From Mucilaginibacter sp. PAMC 26640 (GTDB lineage: Bacteria > Bacteroidota > Bacteroidia > Sphingobacteriales > Sphingobacteriaceae), in the NCBI GenBank assembly GCA_001596135.1, contig CP014773.1:2542001-2606000 (forward strand): a stretch of DNA of 64,000 bases, in the 5' to 3' direction. The translations under genes and the position numbers were made by a program. Below the pieces are notes generated by a model. The model made no database searches. It was not told where the DNA came from and worked only from the letters and a program-made list of their open reading frames with translations. The first letter of the stretch is position 1. Each line of letters begins with the position of its first letter. Shown piece after piece: positions 36,670 to 45,838 of this stretch.

Positions 36670-37167
36670 TCACTTGTTAAGCATATAAATACTGAAGTTG
36701 AGCAGTGACGCATAGCTCACCCATATGAGGTAGGGTACCAGCAGCCAAGCGGCCAGCTTGTTAAAGCGGCTAAACCAGGCAATGTTCAGGATAATAAATA
36801 CCAACAGCAAAATGATGATGATGAGGCCTCCAAGAATCTGGTGCATGCCAAAAAACACTATCGACCAGGAAAAATTAAGCGCTAACTGCAGTACATAAAT
36901 GCCCACCGTTGTTTTATAAACACCTGACTGGTCGCGGTGCTTCCAAACCAGGTAAGCAGCAATAGCAATGAGGATGTAAAGAGTAGTCCACGCCACCGGA
37001 AACAGCCAGTTAGGCGGAGTGAAGGATGGTTTTTGAAGGGTGATATACCAAGTTTTGATCTCCGGGCGGGTGAATAGGGAAGCAATTACCCCGATAGCCA
37101 GCGTTATGGCCACACTAATGCTAAGTGGAACAGGTTGAAGTTTTTTATGGTCTTGGTTAGTTGGCAT
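36670..37167 (-). CDS. TspO/MBR-family membrane protein
   Basis: 165 residues with five membrane segments and the TspO signatures: KPSFTPPNWLFPVAWTTLYILI, LQLALNFSWSIVFFG and LLVPYLIWVSYASLLNFSIY. The family binds porphyrins and related tetrapyrroles and is linked to stress responses. The role here is not evident from neighbours. Confidence 0.9.
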   Translation of the reverse strand: MPTNQDHKKLQPVPLSISVAITLAIGVIASLFTRPEIKTWYITLQKPSFTPPNWLFPVAWTTLYILIAIAAYLVWKHRDQSGVYKTTVGIYVLQLALNFSWSIVFFGMHQILGGLIIIILLLVFIILNIAWFSRFNKLAAWLLVPYLIWVSYASLLNFSIYMLNK

Positions 37168-37352
37168 ACTGGCTTTTAACGGAATCGCAATTTAAGTGTT
37201 TATTTTGCTTTAGGACAGCTGTTTTTTTAAAATCATCGTCTTTTAGGCAGTTACTTTTAAACGTATCAAATCCACAAAGTAATAAGCTAACAAAAGGCCG
37301 GACAACCGCCCGGCCAAATTATAAAGTCCAACTTAAGTGTTTTATACGGCAA

Positions 37353-38477
37353 TTATAGATTTCCCCGTAACTCTTGTTCCCTTTCAATCGCTTCAAAAAG
37401 GGCTTTAAAATTACCGGCGCCAAATGATTTTGCTCCTTTACGCTGGATGATCTCGAAGAACAGCGTAGGCCTGTCTTCCACTGGTTTAGTAAAGATCTGG
37501 AGGAGGTAACCTTCGTCGTCACGATCTACCAGGATGCCTAACTGTTTTAACGGCTCCAGGTCTTCGTCTATGTGGCCTACACGGTCGGTAAGTTCATCAT
37601 AATAAGTGGTGGGTACGGTGAGAAACTCTACGCCCCGGCTTTGAAGATCGGTAACGGTTTTGACGATATCGCCGGTTGCCAGTGCCATATGCTGCACGCC
37701 TTCGCCTTCATAATACTCCAGGTATTCTTCTATCTGGCTTTTCTTTTTGCCCTCTGCCGGCTCGTTTATCGGGAACTTCACATAGCCGTTTCCGTTACTC
37801 ATCACCTTACTCATCAAAGCAGAGTATTCGGTAGAGATCATCTTGTCATCAAATGTAAGGATGTTGCGGAAGCCCATAATATCCTCGTAAAAATTCACCC
37901 ATTGGTCCATTTTATGCCAGCCTACATTACCCACGCAATGGTCCACATAAAGCAGCCCAGCAACGGGTGGCTGATAGGTAGTTTGCTTAGCTTTATAGCC
38001 GGGTAAAAAAGCGCCGTGGTAATTCTTACGTTCCACAAATAAATGTACGGTTTCCCCGTATAACTTAATGCCGCTGGTGCGCACCTCTCCAAATTCGTCG
38101 GTAATGGTTTGCGGTTGCTGATAAGGCTCGGCACCGCGGGCTACCGTTTGTTTAAAAGCATCATAAGCATCATCCACCCAAAGCGCAAGCATCTTTACAC
38201 CGTCGCCATGCTTTTTAATATGCTCTGCAATTGGATGGTCTGAATGCAGCGGCGTGGTTAATACTAAGCGGATCTTGCCCTGCTGCAGCACGTAAGAAGC
38301 CTTGTCGCGAATGCCTGTTTCCGGACCGGCGTACGCCAGATCCTGAAAGCCGAAAGCGGTTTTATAATAGTGGGCAGCCTGCTTGGCATTACCTACATAA
38401 AATTCAACATAATCTGTGCCGTTTAAGGGTAAGAAATCTGTTGTAGTTGGTTTTTTATCTAATGTTAATGTTTGCAT
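37353..38477 (-). CDS. hppD: 4-hydroxyphenylpyruvate dioxygenase
   Basis: 374 residues, two vicinal-oxygen-chelate modules. Iron ligands: His in LLYVDHCVGNV, His in GVQHMALATGD and Glu in LFFEIIQRKG; the C-terminal gating helix FGAGNFKALFEAIEREQ is present. The enzyme converts 4-hydroxyphenylpyruvate to homogentisate. It precedes hmgA's 3' end in the same direction (hmgA is upstream, 59-bp gap), so the two are likely co-transcribed with hmgA first. Confidence 0.94.
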   Translation of the reverse strand: MQTLTLDKKPTTTDFLPLNGTDYVEFYVGNAKQAAHYYKTAFGFQDLAYAGPETGIRDKASYVLQQGKIRLVLTTPLHSDHPIAEHIKKHGDGVKMLALWVDDAYDAFKQTVARGAEPYQQPQTITDEFGEVRTSGIKLYGETVHLFVERKNYHGAFLPGYKAKQTTYQPPVAGLLYVDHCVGNVGWHKMDQWVNFYEDIMGFRNILTFDDKMISTEYSALMSKVMSNGNGYVKFPINEPAEGKKKSQIEEYLEYYEGEGVQHMALATGDIVKTVTDLQSRGVEFLTVPTTYYDELTDRVGHIDEDLEPLKQLGILVDRDDEGYLLQIFTKPVEDRPTLFFEIIQRKGAKSFGAGNFKALFEAIEREQELRGNL

Positions 38478-38536
38478 TGTTTCATTTTTTGATCGAGTGA
38501 ATTATCGAGGTATTGGGTATTTAAAAGATCTTAACC

Positions 38537-39694
38537 TCACATCACCCAGCTTTTATAATAATTTTCGTCCTCTATCTTTACTGCATCCTCCGTCAGCATC
38601 AGCGGGCGGAAGGGGTCTATCATTACGGCCAGTTCATCTGTAAACTCCTTGCCGATGGATTTCTCTACCGAACCCGGTGCCGGGCCATGGGGAATGCCGC
38701 CGGGGTGCAGGGTAATCTGCCCTTTTACCACGCTTTTTCGGCTCATAAAATCGCCATCTACATAGTACAATACCTCGTCGCTATCTATATTGCTATGGTT
38801 GTATGGAGCGGGGATAGATAGCGGGTGGTAGTCAAATTTTCTGGGCACAAAAGAGCAGATCACAAAGTTGTTGCCCTCAAAAGTCTGGTGCACCGGCGGG
38901 GGCTGATGCAACCGCCCGGTTATCGGTTCAAAATCATGGATAGACATGGCCCATGGATAATGGAAACCGTCCCAGCCAATAAAATCGAATGGATGGGTAC
39001 CGTAAGTGTAGGGATAAATAAGTCCCTGCTTTTTAATGAGGATCTTAAAGTCGCCTTTTTCGTCGTATGTTTTTAAATCTGAAGGTTTGCGGATATCCCG
39101 TTCACAATACGGCGAATGCTCCATCAACTGCCCGTAGGCATTTCGGTAGCGTTTGGGCGAACGGATAGGGCTAAAGCTTTCTACTATAAACAGGCGGTTG
39201 TCGGTTGTATCAAATTCCAGTTGGTAAATAGTTCCCCGTGGTATCACCAGGTAATCGCCATAGGCAAACTTGATGTTGCCGAAGCCGGTTTTTAATGTAC
39301 CGGTGCCTACGTGGATAAAAATCACCTCATCGGCCTGGCTATTCTTGTAAAAATAGTTGGTCATGCTTTGGCGCGGCGCCGCAAGGGATATATGCAGATC
39401 GCTGTTAACGAGTACTGGTTTGCGGCTTTCCAGGTAATCATCAACCGGCTCAATGTTAAAACCAATGAGGCTGGTATGCTTCAAATGCTTTTCCCGGGCA
39501 ATTTTGGGCTCAACAGCATATGGCTCGCCCAGCGCTTTTACTATGGTAGGCGGGTAAGCGTGATAAACCAGCGAGTATAAGCTTGAAAAACCTTCTGTGG
39601 AAACCAGCTCTTCTGCATAAAGGCTGCCATCCGGCTTACGAAATTGGGTATGCCGCTTAGGCGGAATACTTCCCAAAGTATGGTAAATAGGCAT
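38537..39694 (-). CDS. hmgA: homogentisate 1,2-dioxygenase
   Basis: 385 residues of the homogentisate dioxygenase cupin family. The HPFDFIGWDGFHYPWA segment and the downstream HPGGIPHGPAPGSVE motif hold the active-site and iron-ligand histidines/glutamate. It cleaves homogentisate to maleylacetoacetate. The protein is shorter than the ~430-residue proteobacterial enzyme, as in other Bacteroidota. Upstream gene of the hmgA-hppD pair. Confidence 0.9.
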   Translation of the reverse strand: MPIYHTLGSIPPKRHTQFRKPDGSLYAEELVSTEGFSSLYSLVYHAYPPTIVKALGEPYAVEPKIAREKHLKHTSLIGFNIEPVDDYLESRKPVLVNSDLHISLAAPRQSMTNYFYKNSQADEVIFIHVGTGTLKTGFGNIKFAYGDYLVIPRGTIYQLEFDTTDNRLFIVESFSPIRSPKRYRNAYGQLMEHSPYCERDIRKPSDLKTYDEKGDFKILIKKQGLIYPYTYGTHPFDFIGWDGFHYPWAMSIHDFEPITGRLHQPPPVHQTFEGNNFVICSFVPRKFDYHPLSIPAPYNHSNIDSDEVLYYVDGDFMSRKSVVKGQITLHPGGIPHGPAPGSVEKSIGKEFTDELAVMIDPFRPLMLTEDAVKIEDENYYKSWVM

Positions 39695-40052
39695 GTATTT
39701 AGTTTTAGAGGGTACTAAACGGATTAAATATAGAAGGAGTTAAAAAGGTTGATAGATCCGGAGCTGCAGGAGACCTGCCAGCAGTAATTGTAATTTCTTG
39801 AACTACAACTCTTCCAACCTCATAACTATGCTAATCTTAACTAATATTGCGCTAAAACGGCGGTAGCAAGCACGGCATCCCGAAAGGATGAAGCATCACT
39901 CATGGAAGTGAGGCCCAGCGAGAAGTAAAATTCTTTCCTGATGCTCATAATTGGTAATCAAATATAAGTGCTGATAATTTAATATGCAAGCATAATATTC
40001 AACGTGGTATATTATAAAAAAGTTTTAAGTTTGATTTTAAAATTGAACCAAT
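39695..40052. other. intergenic region with small stem-loops, no gene
   Basis: Between the divergent hmgA and the small membrane gene. A segment at about 39880-39950 contains short inverted repeats (a CATCC/GGATG stem and a CACT/AGTG stem); no T-run follows. Promoters for both divergent operons must lie here but I could not assign them securely. Confidence 0.35.
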
Positions 40053-40337
40053 ATGATCAGGAAAGAAGCCCTCATCATCGGCATAATCACCTGGGTAATT
40101 GTCACGTTGCTGTTTTCTAAGTTTGATGCAACTGTTGGAGGTGTATCCCGAATTGGATTTCCCTGGCATTTTTATTCGTACAGTAATACGCCATCCTACC
40201 TGACGATAGAAACAAACATGGGATTCAATTTCAATAATTTTGTACTTGATATTTTTTGCGGGGCGGGGCTGATCATCGGCATCGATAAATTTTTCTCCCG
40301 CAACCTTAAAGCAAAACAAACCAATTCTAAATTATGA
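40053..40337 (+). CDS. small membrane protein overlapping fahA
   Basis: 94 residues: two hydrophobic segments (IIGIITWVIVTLLF and FNNFVLDIFCGAGLIIGI) around a polar loop, and a basic C-terminus. Its TGA overlaps the ATG of the next gene (ATGA at 40334), so it is translationally coupled to the fumarylacetoacetase. No known family; an ancillary role is possible. Confidence 0.55.
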   Translation: MIRKEALIIGIITWVIVTLLFSKFDATVGGVSRIGFPWHFYSYSNTPSYLTIETNMGFNFNNFVLDIFCGAGLIIGIDKFFSRNLKAKQTNSKL

Positions 40338-41329
40338 AACTTGTATCCTACAAAACCGAAGACCGCGAGCATTTGGGTTTTTACATCAAAGGCCACATTT
40401 ACAATCTAAATTCCTGCGATAAGCTGCTCCCCGACAATATGAATGAATTCTTATGGGGTGGCGAGGAGCTGATGGCGCGTGCCAAAAAAGCAAATGAGAA
40501 CATACTGTCGGGTAGGCTGGAAGGTAAAGAAGAATTGTTTTATGAGTTGCTGGCGCCAGTGCCGCACCCAACGTCGTGCCGCGATGGGTACGCATTCAGG
40601 CAGCATGTAGCTGCCGCCCGCCGTAACCGAAAGGTGGACATGATTGCAGAATTTGACCAGTATCCAATCTTTTACTTTACCAACCACAACGCCATACAAG
40701 GCCCGGGCGAAATAGAATGTATGCCCGATCATTTTCAGAAATTGGATTTTGAATTGGAGGTTGCCGTGGTATTGAATAAAAAAGGTCGCAACATTAAGGC
40801 CGCGGACGCTGATAGTTACATTGCCGGCTACATGATCATGAATGATATGAGCGCCCGTACTTTGCAAATGGAAGAGATGCTGCTGAATCTGGGCCCGGCA
40901 AAGGGAAAAGATTTCTCTACCGTGATAGGCCCCTGGCTGGTTACGCCTGACGAGCTGGAGCCATATAAAACAACTGCTAAAGACGGCCACACCGGTAATG
41001 CCTACAACCTGCAAATGAAATGCGTGGTAAACGGCAAGGAGGTAAGCAACGGCAATATGGCGGATATGGACTGGACTTTCGCCGAGATCATCGAGCGTTG
41101 CGCCTACGGCTGCGACGTGTTGCCGGGAGATGTGATAGGATCAGGCACGGTGGGTACAGGCTGCTTTTTAGAACTGAACGGCACGGGCTTACTGAATGAT
41201 GCCAATTACCAGCCCCAATGGCTGCAACCGAATGATTTGGTGGAAATGGAAATAACCGGACTGGGCATGCTGGCAAACATTATAAAGAAATCAGACGATG
41301 CATTCTCGATATTGGGATTGAAGAAATAA
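40334..41329 (+). CDS. fumarylacetoacetate hydrolase family protein
   Basis: 331 residues of the FAH family, metal-binding DFELEVAVVL and NDMSARTLQMEE with the GKDFSTVIGPWLV and GCDVLPGDVIGSGTVGTGCFLE motifs. It would hydrolyse fumarylacetoacetate to fumarate and acetoacetate, completing homogentisate breakdown, consistent with the neighbouring hppD/hmgA. It is shorter than the ~420-residue eukaryotic-type enzyme but carries the full FAH domain. Maleylacetoacetate isomerase is not seen in this window. Confidence 0.82.
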   Translation: MKLVSYKTEDREHLGFYIKGHIYNLNSCDKLLPDNMNEFLWGGEELMARAKKANENILSGRLEGKEELFYELLAPVPHPTSCRDGYAFRQHVAAARRNRKVDMIAEFDQYPIFYFTNHNAIQGPGEIECMPDHFQKLDFELEVAVVLNKKGRNIKAADADSYIAGYMIMNDMSARTLQMEEMLLNLGPAKGKDFSTVIGPWLVTPDELEPYKTTAKDGHTGNAYNLQMKCVVNGKEVSNGNMADMDWTFAEIIERCAYGCDVLPGDVIGSGTVGTGCFLELNGTGLLNDANYQPQWLQPNDLVEMEITGLGMLANIIKKSDDAFSILGLKK

Positions 41330-41344
41330 GCTTATATAAAAAGC

Positions 41345-41438
41345 GTTATTGCGAGGAACGAAGCAATTTTCACCCAGTTAGAGCCGCTCTGCAAATTCAC
41401 CCTGCTGACCGGGAGATTGCTTTGTTCCCTGCAATGAC
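41345..41438. repeat. intergenic palindromic repeat (BIME-like)
   Basis: Arm 41345-41371 (containing GCGAGGAACGAAGCAAT) and arm 41413-41438 (containing ATTGCTTTGTTCCCTGCAAT) are imperfect inverted repeats enclosing a 40-bp loop. This sequence type recurs in many bacterial genomes as an extragenic repeat. It lies between the FAH gene and the flavin reductase. Confidence 0.7.
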
Positions 41439-41458
41439 GAACGGATAATCTACTGCAT

Positions 41459-42352
41459 ATGCTAACCCTAAAAACCACCGATCTTTCTCCCTTGGAGTTG
41501 CAGAATTACTTGCACTACGCTGTTGCCCCCAGGCCAATTTGCCTGGCTTCTACCGTGGATGCGGAGGGAAATGTTAACCTCAGTCCTTTTAGTTTTTTTA
41601 ACATGTTTAGTACCAATCCGCCTATCTGCGTTTTTTCGCCGGCCAGGCGGGTGCGGGACAATACCACCAAGCATACGCTGGAAAATATTAAAAAGTTACC
41701 GGAGTGTGTGATCAATATTGTTAATTACGATATCGTACAACAGGTCTCGCTTTCCAGCGTAGAATACCCGGCAGGAGTGAATGAATTTATTAAATCGGGA
41801 TTAACGGCATTGCCTTCGCAACTGGTTAAACCGCCGCGTGTTGCGGAGTCGCCGGTGCAGTTTGAGTGCATAATAAATGAAGTGACTAGTCTGGGGAGCG
41901 GACCTGGTGCGGGGAATTTGGTGATTGCAGAGATCAAGCTGATCCATATCAGTGAAGCAGTGCTGGATGCTTCCGGTAAAATAGATCAGGGTAAGATCGA
42001 CCTTGTGGCTCGACTTGGGGGCGACTGGTATTGCCGGGTCACTGCCGACAACCTGTTTAAAGTAGCCAAGCCAGTGCGTACGGTAGGTATAGGTGTAGAT
42101 GCTATTCCGTATGCCATCCGCAATTCAAAAGTGCTTACTGGAAATAACCTGGGCCAGTTGGGGAATATAGAAGCGTTGCCAGCTGATGAAGCAATTGACG
42201 CTTATGCCCAAACTGCCGAGATGAAAGATTTATTCGACTCTACCATCGGCGATAGCCAAACCCGCGATCTGCAATTACACCTGAAAGCTAAGCATTTGCT
42301 GGATGTGGGACTGGTACTGGATGCCTGGAAGGTATTACTGGCTACCTTTTAA
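41459..42352 (+). CDS. flavin reductase family protein
   Basis: 297 residues with a split-barrel flavin-reductase-like domain: APRPICLASTVDAEGNVNLSPFSFFNMFSTNPP forms the FMN-binding loop, and RDNTTKHTLENIKK follows. The C-terminal 100 residues (after ~205) are extra helical sequence. Such genes accompany homogentisate-pathway genes in some relatives, but its electron acceptor and precise role are unknown. Separated from FAH by a repeat, so possibly independently transcribed. Confidence 0.78.
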   Translation: MLTLKTTDLSPLELQNYLHYAVAPRPICLASTVDAEGNVNLSPFSFFNMFSTNPPICVFSPARRVRDNTTKHTLENIKKLPECVINIVNYDIVQQVSLSSVEYPAGVNEFIKSGLTALPSQLVKPPRVAESPVQFECIINEVTSLGSGPGAGNLVIAEIKLIHISEAVLDASGKIDQGKIDLVARLGGDWYCRVTADNLFKVAKPVRTVGIGVDAIPYAIRNSKVLTGNNLGQLGNIEALPADEAIDAYAQTAEMKDLFDSTIGDSQTRDLQLHLKAKHLLDVGLVLDAWKVLLATF

Positions 42353-42423
42353 AGCGATATTATTTTTTTCGCTTTTAGGAGAGGAATGAGTAAACATTTT
42401 CCCCGTCCAAACATTACTATTTT

Positions 42424-43152
42424 ATGATCGTCAACTACACTGAACAGGGCTGGGAAATAGTTACGCAACGTGCTCACGGTGTGCTTGCTGCTCAAATTGC
42501 CATGCACTGGCGAATTAAAGATCGCCCAGAACGGTGGACGGAAACGCTGATCGCCATAGCCGATCATGACGATGCCCAAACGGAGCTACAATCAGACGAT
42601 GATCTGCTTACGCCGCAGGGCGGTCCGGTAAATTTCCGGATGAAGAAGTTTGAGCCGGAACACTGCCAGCGCCTGCATAATTTTTCGATCTCAAAGAGCA
42701 GGTATATCGCCTTGCTAACCTCCATGCATATGCAGTTTTTGCACACTGCCGAAATGGAGACCAACCCTTTAGTTAAGTCATTTTTAGAAGAGCAATTAAA
42801 ATTGCAGGGCAAATGGCGAAGAGAATTAAAGATCTCGGTTAAAGATGCCAGCCGCGCCTATAGCTTATTAGAATGGTGCGATGCATTTTCGCTGTTGCTT
42901 GCTCAGCACGAAGTGCAACCCGAGAACCGGCTGGTAGAAGTAAGCCAGGGGCCGGATCAGCTACAATATCAACTAATGCAGAAAGAAAATGGCTCGCTTA
43001 CCATTAAGCCATGGCCGTTTGAGGAAGATAATTTTCGTTTGAATTTAGAAACACGCGTGCTGGGTACACTTCAATTTAAAAGCGGCGCTCAGTTCAAAAA
43101 GGAATTGGAAGACGCGAAGGTGGTTGAGAAAGTTTGGATCTTAGAAAGGTAG
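42424..43152 (+). CDS. DUF3891-family protein
   Basis: 242 residues resembling the DUF3891 family: starts MIVNYTEQGWEIVTQRAHGVLAAQIAMHW and has IAIADHDDAQTEL with the conserved D-H-D-D set, suggesting a metal site of unknown activity. No signal peptide. Downstream of the flavin reductase on the same strand with a 71-bp gap. Confidence 0.75.
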   Translation: MIVNYTEQGWEIVTQRAHGVLAAQIAMHWRIKDRPERWTETLIAIADHDDAQTELQSDDDLLTPQGGPVNFRMKKFEPEHCQRLHNFSISKSRYIALLTSMHMQFLHTAEMETNPLVKSFLEEQLKLQGKWRRELKISVKDASRAYSLLEWCDAFSLLLAQHEVQPENRLVEVSQGPDQLQYQLMQKENGSLTIKPWPFEEDNFRLNLETRVLGTLQFKSGAQFKKELEDAKVVEKVWILER

Positions 43153-43280
43153 CGGGCGCTAGCGATTTTTATGGCTATCATCAGCCGGCCGTGAAATAGC
43201 TATGTCTAACTTGATTTAATCGTTATTTGGGGGCTTTTTAAATTTATTGTCGTAAATCTTTTTAGCTTACGATAATATAT

Positions 43281-43484
43281 ATGATTAATTTTGATCACAT
43301 GAAGTTTTACGACAAATATCCGCAATTGAAGGAAAAGCATTTTTTAATGGAATTGCTCACCGATTCAGTGTTCTCTACCATGGCTTTGGAGGATCAGGAA
43401 GTTGAGAAGACTCGCGTTAAAGAAATTGTGGTTGCACTTCTTGATGAGGCGGAATCAAAAAAACGACAATTCTTCAGCAATTAA
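43281..43484 (+). CDS. candidate antitoxin-like small protein opposite the Fic gene
   Basis: 67 residues, acidic and helical: MINFDHMKFYDKYPQLKEK then DSVFSTMALEDQEVEKTRVKEIV. The T33-x3-E37-D38 stretch resembles the Fic-inhibitory (S/T)-x-x-x-E-(G/N) motif with D instead of G/N. The gene converges on the Fic gene with a 30-bp overlap (43455-43484). That it neutralises the Fic protein is inference from motif and position only. Confidence 0.5.
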   Translation: MINFDHMKFYDKYPQLKEKHFLMELLTDSVFSTMALEDQEVEKTRVKEIVVALLDEAESKKRQFFSN

Positions 43485-44036
43485 ATCTTCCAAAGGTTTA
43501 AAGTCCCCCTTGTCTGCAGATTTCATTGCATTAATATATAATTGTCTGCTTTCACCATCACTGTGATAAAGTTGTAGCGGTCTGTATCCAAACTTTAAGG
43601 CTATTATATTCATGAATAGCCTGCCAGTCCTTCCGTTACCGTTATTAAATGGATGGATGCGTATGAACTCGTAATGAGCGTAAACCAAACTATTTAAGTG
43701 ATCTTCTCTAGTATTTAAAAGCGATAACCGAAAGTTTAAATTATCAATAAACTGGTAAAGTTGTTGTAGCAAATGAGTAGGTTTTGGTGGATCGAGTTGT
43801 CCAACGATTACATGGTTAGTTCGCCATTTACCTGCCCAGTCGTAAAGTTGTGAGAAGCTTATTCTATGAATTTCTAAGATCAGAGAGGTTGATAACATTA
43901 CTTCGTTGTCAAGCTCCAGTATGAACAATTCAGCCGCAGCAATACCTTTAGCTTCAAATTCGTTGATAATCTTTTTATCCGTGATGCCTTTTATATTATC
44001 ATCTGGAGACGGGGTCCAACTTGTCTGATCATCCAT
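43455..44036 (-). CDS. Fic-domain protein (putative AMPylator)
   Basis: 193 residues. The Fic core is intact: HPFNNGNGRTGR at residues 128-139, where H128 is the catalytic base and the arginines bind ATP phosphates. Upstream helices (DWAGKWRTNHVIVGQ) match the family including the flap region. It resembles Fic proteins labelled mobile mystery protein B, but no mobile-mystery-A partner is adjacent. The inhibitory motif is absent from the Fic protein itself. A small convergent gene may supply it. Substrate unknown. Confidence 0.82.
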   Translation of the reverse strand: MDDQTSWTPSPDDNIKGITDKKIINEFEAKGIAAAELFILELDNEVMLSTSLILEIHRISFSQLYDWAGKWRTNHVIVGQLDPPKPTHLLQQLYQFIDNLNFRLSLLNTREDHLNSLVYAHYEFIRIHPFNNGNGRTGRLFMNIIALKFGYRPLQLYHSDGESRQLYINAMKSADKGDFKPLEDLIAEELSFF

Positions 44037-44040
44037 AAAA

Positions 44041-44787
44041 TTATATCCCCAGCACCTGCTTCAATTTCACGTAGCCCGTTTTACTCACCGGGATCTTGGC
44101 GCCTGATTTCAAAATAGCAAGGTGGCTGTCTTTCTCATAGGGATCCAGGCGGGTGATCTGCTGAATGGCAATAATGTATGACCGGTGTACCCGCACAAAG
44201 TAGCGTGGATCGAGTGTTTTCTCAAAAAAGGCCATTGTTTTATTTTTGAGGAAGGCACCTTCGGCAGTAATAACACTTACGTAATCATCATCGGCTTGCA
44301 GGTATTCTACATCCTGTACCGAGATGATCTTCACCTTCGTGCCGGTTTTCACCACAATCCGCTCATTCTGCGCGGGAGATTGTGCTGCGGTTTCCAATAG
44401 TGTTTCGGTGGGCTTAGGCGCGTTCGGTGCTGCCGGGGCTTGCGAAAGGAACTTGTCTATTGATTTATTAAAGCGTTCTTTACTGAAAGGCTTCAACAGA
44501 TAATCCATCGCGTGTGCTTCAAATGCTTTAATGGCATATTCGTCAAAAGCTGTCGCAAAAATTACTGATGGCGGATTTTCCACCAGTTCCAGCATTTCAA
44601 AGCCATTGATCTTGGGCATTTGTACATCTAAAAAGATCAGGTCGGGCTGGTGCTGCTGAATCGCTTTAAGCCCTTCAAAGCCATCGCCGCATTCCTGCAT
44701 CACTTCTATCTCTTTAAACTGCTGTATGTATTCTAAAACAACCATACGCGCCAGTGGCTCGTCGTCGATAATTAAAGCGCGGATCAT
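44041..44787 (-). CDS. LytTR-family response regulator
   Basis: 248 residues: receiver domain with phosphoacceptor D54 (IFLDVQMPKING) and a LytTR DNA-binding domain (about residues 140-248; VKIISVQDVEYLQADDDYVSV, FVRVHRSYIIAIQQI). Its ATG overlaps the stop of the upstream histidine kinase by 4 bp, so it is co-translated with it. Targets are likely envelope genes given the LiaF-like neighbour. Confidence 0.93.
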   Translation of the reverse strand: MIRALIIDDEPLARMVVLEYIQQFKEIEVMQECGDGFEGLKAIQQHQPDLIFLDVQMPKINGFEMLELVENPPSVIFATAFDEYAIKAFEAHAMDYLLKPFSKERFNKSIDKFLSQAPAAPNAPKPTETLLETAAQSPAQNERIVVKTGTKVKIISVQDVEYLQADDDYVSVITAEGAFLKNKTMAFFEKTLDPRYFVRVHRSYIIAIQQITRLDPYEKDSHLAILKSGAKIPVSKTGYVKLKQVLGI

Positions 44788-45818
44788 AACTGCGGAATTT
44801 TTATAATGGTTGTAAATATATTATCATTTGCGTGGGTTTCCATCAAATCATTACGGGCAAATATCAAATATAATCTTCGTTGTACACCTCTCAAACCAAA
44901 GCCGGTACCTTTTTTTGGCCTGGAAGTTTGCGGATCGTATGGATTCTGGATCATAATAATGAGGTATTGCTCTTCAATTTCGGCCCGGATGCTCACCGTA
45001 ACTTCACCCACGGTATCATATAAGCCAAATTTAATGGCGTTCTCTACAAGGGGTTGCAAAAGCATTGAGGGAAGGGTAGCCTCGCCGCAATTACCATCAC
45101 AGCTGATCTCGGTTTGCAGGCGGTGCCCGAAGCGTACCTTTTCAATTTCGAGATAGAGGTTCAAATGCGCCAGTTCATCATTCAGCGGTACCAGTTGATT
45201 ATCGTCCTTTTTAAGGGTGCCGCGTAAAAAGTCAGAAAGCTGGTGGATCATCTTTCGTGCCTCATCGGGCTTAAAGCCTATCAGGGCGTTGATGGAGTTG
45301 AGGCTGTTGAATAAAAAGTGAGGTTGCAATTGCTGGCGCAGGTTATACAATTCGGCATCACGGGCCAATTTCTCCGCTTCAGTTTTACGTTGCTCGGTTT
45401 TTTTATGGTCCAGCTGCGAGTAAAACAAGGCACTGATCATGGCCATCCATCCGATTGCCAAAAAGTCGGTAAACAGGCGAATAATGAAGGATTGTTTTAA
45501 GAAATTCTGATATGCATCGCCAAATCCAAAAAACGGCATCAGGTATCTGCACGACGAGGCGCACCCCCCGGCCAGCGCGGCACACCAGGCCAGCAGGTAA
45601 ATATAACTTCCTTTATCGGGCTGGTAGTAGCGTAGGTTGTTGTTGATCAGCCAGCAGGCCAGCGAAAGAAGAATAGCGCTCAGGGCGCTGTCTGCTACGG
45701 CAACCATCCACAAAAAGCCAAAACTATGCAGGATATAGGCCTGCAGGGCTGCCCAAACCAACCCACAGATAGCGAATGCCCCGAATAATTTTGATGATGA
45801 TAATTGCTCTGCTGCCAA
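44784..45818 (-). CDS. LytS-type sensor histidine kinase
   Basis: 344 residues. About five to six membrane helices (1-145), a coiled coil (TEQRKTEAEKLARDAELYNL), then the His_kinase signature QPHFLFNSLNSINALIG and an ATPase domain with LVENAIKFG and GFGLRGVQRRL. Cognate to the LytTR regulator by overlap. There is no periplasmic sensor domain of note. Confidence 0.9.
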   Translation of the reverse strand: MAAEQLSSSKLFGAFAICGLVWAALQAYILHSFGFLWMVAVADSALSAILLSLACWLINNNLRYYQPDKGSYIYLLAWCAALAGGCASSCRYLMPFFGFGDAYQNFLKQSFIIRLFTDFLAIGWMAMISALFYSQLDHKKTEQRKTEAEKLARDAELYNLRQQLQPHFLFNSLNSINALIGFKPDEARKMIHQLSDFLRGTLKKDDNQLVPLNDELAHLNLYLEIEKVRFGHRLQTEISCDGNCGEATLPSMLLQPLVENAIKFGLYDTVGEVTVSIRAEIEEQYLIIMIQNPYDPQTSRPKKGTGFGLRGVQRRLYLIFARNDLMETHANDNIFTTIIKIPQL

Positions 45819-45838
45819 AACCTTTTATTTAAAATAGA

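Noticed and set aside
41459..42352. Assignment of the flavin reductase to a defined step of homogentisate degradation
   Set aside because: Proximity alone supports it; no motif defines such a role.
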